DNA of 64,000 nt from Scolanthus callimorphus (taxonomy: Eukaryota > Cnidaria > Anthozoa > Actiniaria > Edwardsiidae). This document shows positions 59,601 through 64,000 of the stretch, piece after piece. The DNA lies in contig CM066918.1 in the NCBI GenBank assembly GCA_033964015.1, positions 29,223,387-29,287,386 on the forward strand. Reading direction: 5' to 3'. Both the position numbers and the translations under genes were made by a program. Each line of letters begins with the position of its first letter. Positions within the stretch are counted from its first letter, which is position 1. A model generated the notes under the pieces. The model was given only the letters and a program-made list of their open reading frames with translations. It did no database searches and was not told the DNA's origin.

Positions 59601-61881
59601 CAAAATGTGATGTGGCCTCTTAAAAGCCTACACAAAGTGTCTGGTGGCAAAATCAATATTGTAAAGGGAAAGATGAAAAACTCTGTCTCTGGATTTGTTT
59701 TTGTACAAATGGGTACAATGGGCCATTGTCCTATCCCTTAGGGTATAAAATTCACCCAAGTGCTATTATCTCTTAGGGGATGTCCAAAGAGTCTGCTATC
59801 CCTTAGGAGGGTAACAGAATAATTTGTTTCAACAATTATAAAATTAGGAAAAAAGTGAAACATTTTTGTATTTTCTATCCCTTAAATTAACATTTTCTTC
59901 AGTTCACCACTACATCCAAGCTGCTATGTTCTCATAGGGGTAACATTTCTGTGGAGCATACCCTTTGCTACCCCTGAGGCTTGAGGGTTCTCTGCGACTA
60001 CGTCAACCGGGCCATTTTGTAAGAAGTTAGCCAATCGGAAAGCAAGTACAGAACAAAGGATCTTGACTTTCTTGAGATATCAGGCATTAAATATTCGCTT
60101 TTCGCTAAAAAAAATTGAAAATTACGAGCAGAAATAACTTCAAAACACTCACAGTAAATAAATTTTCCTAATAAGCATTTATTTTATGGGAGTCCTTGCC
60201 CTGGGACTCCTCCTCATCCTTCTGACGACCCAGTGCATATAGGATTAAGTCCATCTATGTGAACCTGTTTAGAGATAAAAAGAAAAACAAACAATTGCTA
60301 AAAAAAACTGCCAGAGGTTTTACAGCGATTCAATGTTCTTTTGCCTTAATTTGAAGGGCAAAATTGCTTGATTGAGTACCCTAAAAAATACCCCAGGCCA
60401 CGATTTTTAACCCTAAAAGATACAACGAGCACCCCCACCCAGATCCCTAAATTTCCTGGCCTTTACAATTATTTTTAACCCCTAAAGTGTAAAGAGATAC
60501 ACTAGGCCACGATTTCTACCCCTAAACGATACAACAAGCAAGCACCCCCGCCCAGCTGATATGGGGAGTCCCTTCCCCAGGAATATAAACATGTTTATTG
60601 AAGATTTACTGAACTCACAGTCTAGGGTTATGGAAACTTTAGGCAATGATGTTATATTGTACTTGTACATAAAAACTAACGGCCATTATTATACAAGGAC
60701 AAAGGATCAAAGAAAATACAGTGACTACAAAAAATACACAAAGCTAAAAACAAGATGGTCACCGTCCCATGCCCAAAACGTGTCCCTAAACCACATATTC
60801 AAAGTGAAGATGGACACAACTCTTACCTATTGAAAGTGGATGTCGTCTAAAGTATGAATGTTCTCAGTTGAGTTTTCAGCTCCGTTCAAGAAAATGCCAA
60901 CCAAACCCACTGATCAATTTCCACTGCAAATCATACCATGGTCAGTCGACGTGGTCTCCATATGTAACCTGCGTCTCCAGAAGATATCCGGATTCAAAAT
61001 CGCCTGCTTTTATATCGTTTTCCGGTTAATTTAGGCATCCAAACGCGAGCATCAGCCCAAACAAGATGCAAAATCGATGAAATCACGATATGAAACAACC
61101 TGCACAAGTCACCGTTTTAAATCAAATGGTGAAGCCTAGAATACTTCTGAAATCTCCCAAACAGAAGCTTGGTTATTAACGTAATCTTGGTAATTTTTGA
61201 AAGAGAACAATTCAACGAAAAACGGAATAAAAGTCCTAACAATTGCGTAGTCAAGCTTCCCCGCCGTCAGCATCGGCCGCCATATTGGATTTTTGCATTT
61301 TAATGAGATGCGAGTTGTTGATTGACAGCTCACCAGCTCGGAGCGATCATAGTGACTCGGGTCCAGGCCCTGCTGCGTACCCCCCCTGAGGAATACTAAC
61401 ACCCAGACTTTTTTCACTCGTACGTATGATACCAATCTGGATGAGATGCAAGATGCAATTAGTATCTCGGAGCCACTTATAAAGCGTCCAAAGGAGGCGG
61501 CCTGAGTGTTGTACTTGAAGTGGTTTGCGGGTGAGAAGGGGGCGTCTGGAAATGCCAGTGTCGTGAGTATTGACAGCTGTGTAATGTAGAGCGATAAAAA
61601 TCCCATGTAGTTACAAAGGATCAAGGGTAGAACTTGCCAGAATAAACTCAACTTGCCTCTCCAAGTGCTAGCAACGGAAGCGGAGTCTTGGCACATATTC
61701 TGTGTCTCAGGCTCTAGATCATGCAGCTTCTGGTACTCTACATGCTCACGGTCACCCTGTGGTTTATTGTCCATTATTTGCTGCTTGTCCAAGATGAGGA
61801 ACGCGAAGACAAGGAGGACGAGAAAAGCTAATGAGGTTGCGACAGTAGTTCGTGGCGATACACACGCTGATATTGTCATGC
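56603..61881 (-). CDS. CLN3-like: CLN3 (battenin)-like lysosomal membrane protein, 3' part, exon split by a transposon
   Basis: Minus-strand exon sequence starts after TATCTTCCAG at 61881 and runs to 61389. It resumes at 56886 and ends at a donor after 56603, or continues to a stop near 56538. It encodes the C-terminal half of the CLN3 family: SACVSPRTTVATSLAFLVL, a polar loop, LPLILCNYMGFLSLYITQLS, NTQAASFGRFISGSE, then FIPSVYIVLGLSFVQGVLMG and KGVAMAIVYGGSG. These align in order with human battenin (SPQTT, VVYFAEYFINQGL, LYQAGVFASRSS, FLPSIYLVF, EFAMAA). Battenin is a multi-pass late endosome/lysosome protein. The 5' exons are not in the 2.1 kb to the right edge. The break lies inside a transmembrane segment, where the flanks minus one duplicated octamer are in frame and of normal family length. 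Alternatives: a disrupted allele, a pseudogene, or a gene whose transposon is spliced out. Confidence 0.72.
57270..57548 (+). CDS. Unidentified 92-aa frame inside the 4.5-kb element
   Basis: Opens with MECQNNSTPQYLYGTRCTG and has a lysine-rich helix-forming middle (KLLKRENKEISNKTRKKN). It lies about 375 bp inside the left terminal repeat, where an element's first exon could be. No domain is recognised and it may not be expressed. Confidence 0.25.
   Translation: MECQNNSTPQYLYGTRCTGTGEDFSSYYLTFCTCEGPALRDFMKLLKRENKEISNKTRKKNLQSLISKIESAGVLLEILFSCATSLQHCITG
57915..58405. repeat. Foldback structure inside the 4.5-kb element
   Basis: GTCCAGTCCCTGAACTCTCC at about 57963 is mirrored at 58370-58392. 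GTTAGTGCACATGATCCAAA at 58132 is mirrored at about 58255-58276. The centre is near 58195. The arms are diverged, so this is probably an older nested element. Confidence 0.6.
59345..59560 (+). other. Acidic open frame, possible transposase remnant
   Basis: Reads DYDPNDDATSIRDESIS, then DTHSDLSDSEEAFNKNLI, and stops after FTHQ. No in-frame ATG, and a stop codon precedes it, so it would need to be an internal exon or a fragment. Confidence 0.25.
60375..60585. repeat. CCCTAAAAG-family fragment within the 4.5-kb element
   Basis: GATTTTTAACCCTAAAAGAT, CAACGAGCACCCCCACCCAG, a second copy of the same order, then GCCCAGCTGATATGGGGAGT. This is one repeated half of the 8928-9316 element. Confidence 0.6.
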
Positions 61882-62019
61882 CTGGAAGATAAGCAGAGAT
61901 AGAGAAACATTGGACAAAAGTCGCCGTGCCCGCCTATCAAGAAAGTGCTGTCGTATTCCGTGCGGGTCAAATCGTAAACAATGAAACTCGTCTATAGGCC
62001 TTTATCACGCAATATTTAA

Positions 62020-62348
62020 GCATTAGAGCACTAACTTTCTATGACTTTATGGGCGCAATAGAGCACGCGTGATGTTGGGAGACACGAGAACATTGTAAAA
62101 TCATGAGCCGCACATCACAAGTGCTCTATTCGCCGATAAAGTCATAGAAAGTTGTGCTCTAATGCTTTTATGATATAGCGGGGGAGAACCATAACTTTAT
62201 CGGTGAAATAGTGCATAGATTTGGACCAATCAGAGCGCGCGTTATTGTAATTATTATAAAAATTTTCTTTAACAAATCACTGTGTTTTGGACTCCGTTCA
62301 TAATTATGAACTGAACCAAAAATACAGTGATTTGTTAAAGAAAATTAT
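62020..62348. repeat. Inverted-repeat block and adjacent hairpin
   Basis: TTAGAGCACTAACTTTCTAT (62024) pairs with ATAGAAAGTTGTGCTCTAAT (62142). 62130-62250 repeats the sequence at 36535-36655. Next to it, 62258-62348 is a hairpin with about 30-bp arms (TTTTCTTTAACAAATCACTG and its inverse). Confidence 0.65.
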
Positions 62349-62502
62349 GTATTCAGCGGGCCATATCTCGGTCGCGTTTCAACCGATTCACCTCATTTTT
62401 GGTGTGTACCTTTCAATCGATATGCCCTTTCGACATCAAGGAACAAATATTGCTAAATCGAACATTTTCAAATTTGTGACGTCACACTTTAGGACTCTAT
62501 TG

Positions 62503-62819
62503 CAGGGGCGTAGCCAGGGGGGGGGGGGGGGGGGGGTTCCAGGGAACCGCCGGAACCCCCCCCTCTCCCGCAGCGGAAACCCCCCTCGCCTCTGTTCTGG
62601 ACCGACTTATTACTAAAATTCGGCAAATATCTAATAGACAACAAATAAAAGCTCCAATAAAATGTAGCAAACTTCTTCAAACGCTAGTTTTTTCCCGAGA
62701 TCAATATTTTTGGCTTGGTTTCCTGTGGCGAGAACGCAAAAAACGGCCGATTTATGTGGAGTTTTTTTATTTTTTGAATTTTGGAACCCCCCCTCTCATA
62801 AATGCTGGCTACGCCCCTG
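62503..62819. mobile_element. hAT-like MITE, 317 bp
   Basis: Ends CAGGGGCGTAGCCAG and, inverted, CTGGCTACGCCCCTG. Followed inward by a G run and by AACCCCCC-type segments at both ends. TATTG flanks both sides (62498-62502 and 62820-62824). Confidence 0.8.
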
Positions 62820-62824
62820 TATTG

Positions 62825-63159
62825 GTGAGCTCGTGAGTACGGTACATTTGCGGTACAAATAAGAGTTGCTCTCGCTCGCTCGAGTAATAATAGTTATGAG
62901 AAAATGGATTCCAGTATTTAATTCCACACATCCATATTAGCAAATTGCAAAGTTTGGTGAATATTGCAGTTGAATACTGGCCGATATTAATTTTCAAAAC
63001 TTTATATTCCGGCCCGTAGCCTCGACTTGACCTATTTGCCACATTTCTGCGAAGTTTTGAAAATTAATATCTCAGCCAGTTTTCAAGAATTTGCAGTTTT
63101 ACTAATGCGGATGTGAATTGAAAACTGGATTATATTTTTCTGTTAACTATTATGTGTTG
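62825..63159. other. Nothing identified
   Basis: A loose inverted pair (GAATATTGCAGTTGAATACTG / AGTTTTCAAGAATTTGCAGTT) but no clear element or gene. Confidence 0.35.
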
Positions 63160-63325
63160 AAAAGTGAACCCCCACCCCTCTGGAATTTCCGACGAAAATA
63201 CAGTATTTGTATGGAATTGATCAGGTAAATTGACCCCCCCACCCCTCTGGAATTTCCAATGCCCTTCCGTGGGGGGGGGGGGGGGGGGGGGGTATGGATA
63301 ATTTCTGGAACCACACATTGGCTCG
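63160..63325. mobile_element. Member of the TATCCATACC / GGAATTTCC MITE family
   Basis: Two copies of CCCACCCCTCTGGAATTTCC, then a long G run and GGTATGGATAATTTCTGGAA. The left terminal repeat is not well kept. Confidence 0.65.
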
Positions 63326-63334
63326 TAAAGTTTT

Positions 63335-63760
63335 CAAGTTGTTGCAGTGTTTACAAGTGGCCCGGAACTTGTACGCAGTAGCCCGAAACTGATGGCAACC
63401 TACTCTAAACACGCCTTTTATAAATCAAACAAATGGAAAAAAAACTTTGATGTCGGTTCGTAGTTCTTCTTTGGTTATATCGGTAGGTATATTAAATGTT
63501 CCTTTTCCGTAGTTAAAGGCATGCAACAAAGTGGCGAGCCGCCACTAGAAAGATAGCTTAACTAGAGGACTGAAACTTGTACGCGATGGCCCGGAACTTT
63601 TAAAAATAGTTTGAATCAAACAAATGTCACAAAAACTTTGAGGTCAATTCCTAGTTCTTCACTGGTTATATATTGGTAAATGTGTCTTTTTTCGTTGTTA
63701 AAGGCATGCAAAATGGCAGGCCCACTAAAACTATTAGTAAGTTGAAGTGTCCCGGAACTG
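63335..63760. repeat. Tandem duplication, about 220-bp unit
   Basis: GGCCCGGAAC, AAATCAAACAAATG, CTTTGATGTCGGTTCGTAGT, TTCTTCTTTGGTTATAT and GTTAAAGGCATGCAA recur in the same order in 63358-63535 and 63585-63715, with a third GTCCCGGAACT at 63750. Confidence 0.65.
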
Positions 63761-63826
63761 AGAACTGCAATATAATATTTGTACAATGGATTGTTAGAAC
63801 TGCAGTGGTTATATATAAATATATCA

Positions 63827-63983
63827 TTTATTATATAATCCTCAGTGTTTTACAGGGATTTCTGCCACTGAGAAATACGATATTTTTACAAGTGAAAATA
63901 TCAGCCAATCAATGTCTTCTCCCGTTGCTATAACAACTTTCGGTTTCGGTGCATAAAACACTGAGGTTTACTATATAATAAAC
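63827..63983. mobile_element. MITE, about 157 bp
   Basis: TTATTATATAATCCTCAGTG at the left is mirrored by CACTGAGGTTTACTATATAA near 63958-63977, with TTTTA/TAAAA next to each. Confidence 0.6.
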
Positions 63984-64000
63984 AGAATAATACATGGACG

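Larger units (their letters stand above)
56895..61388. mobile_element. 4494-bp TIR element inserted in the CLN3-like exon (hAT- or P-like)
   Basis: Perfect 17-bp terminal inverted repeats CAGGGGGGGTACGCAGC (56895-56911 and 61372-61388) are bounded by the direct octamer AGGAATAC (56887-56894 and 61389-61396). Subterminal regions are also inverted relatives (CTCCGAGCTG, CTGTCAATCAA, CGGCCGCCATATTGGA). An 8-bp duplication and CAGGG ends suit the hAT superfamily; P-type elements also make 8-bp duplications. No intact transposase was recognised. Candidate remnants are a 92-aa frame at 57270-57548 and an acidic Ser/Asp-rich frame at about 59345-59560. Confidence 0.85.

Noticed and set aside
61136..61388. 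C-terminal extension of the 247-aa frame into the transposon
   Set aside because: Sequence beyond 61389 is transposon terminal region; the family similarity ends exactly at the insertion point.

Overview
The window is animal genomic DNA: AT-rich, gene-poor and packed with short inverted-repeat DNA transposons. Its introns use GT-AG sites, an intronless rhodopsin-type GPCR is present, and the Myb gene has the single-copy invertebrate (B-Myb-like) layout. This fits an anthozoan cnidarian, most likely a stony coral. That assignment is inferred from overall character, not from a species-specific marker.

Three protein genes can be supported, all on the minus strand. (1) A complete single-exon class A GPCR at 2916-3995. 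(2) A complete 14-exon Myb gene of the B-Myb/MuvB type at 42473-53654. It encodes R1, R2 and R3 repeats, the conserved C-terminal blocks and the final tryptophan-containing motif. Two phase-compatible first exons exist, and a promoter-like region carries two CCAAT boxes 31 bp apart. (3) The 3' half of a CLN3 (battenin)-like lysosomal membrane protein gene at 56603-61881. Its coding exon is split by a 4494-bp element with 17-bp perfect terminal inverted repeats and an 8-bp target duplication. A fourth gene starts at 129 and runs off the left edge.

Region by region: 1-7 kb holds a gene start, the GPCR and about ten inverted-repeat elements. 7-13 kb holds an orphan exon-like ORF with a good donor, and a 31-bp minisatellite of about 50 units with a 341-bp higher-order repeat. 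13-25 kb holds two exon-like blocks with an inverted copy 3.5 kb away, several MITEs (two of them nested), a tRNA-derived SINE sitting inside a DNA transposon, and a LINE 3' end. 25-28 kb is a tandem duplication whose first copy carries a 28-bp minisatellite that is nearly absent from the second. 28.9-30.5 kb is an 824-bp tandem duplication. 31.6-33.2 kb is a 1.64-kb near-perfect palindrome flanked by TTAA. 37.7-40.2 kb has three degenerate copies of a segment ending in a minus-strand splice donor. 42-54 kb is the Myb gene, with MITEs in its introns. 54-64 kb holds more MITEs and the interrupted CLN3-like gene.

The genes do not form a pathway or an operon-like unit. The most informative biology is the interplay of transposons with genes: an exon-splitting insertion that may be spliced as a new intron, nested insertions that give relative ages, and large palindromes. 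I saw no CRISPR, bacterial, viral or plastid features and no convincing tRNA or rRNA gene.
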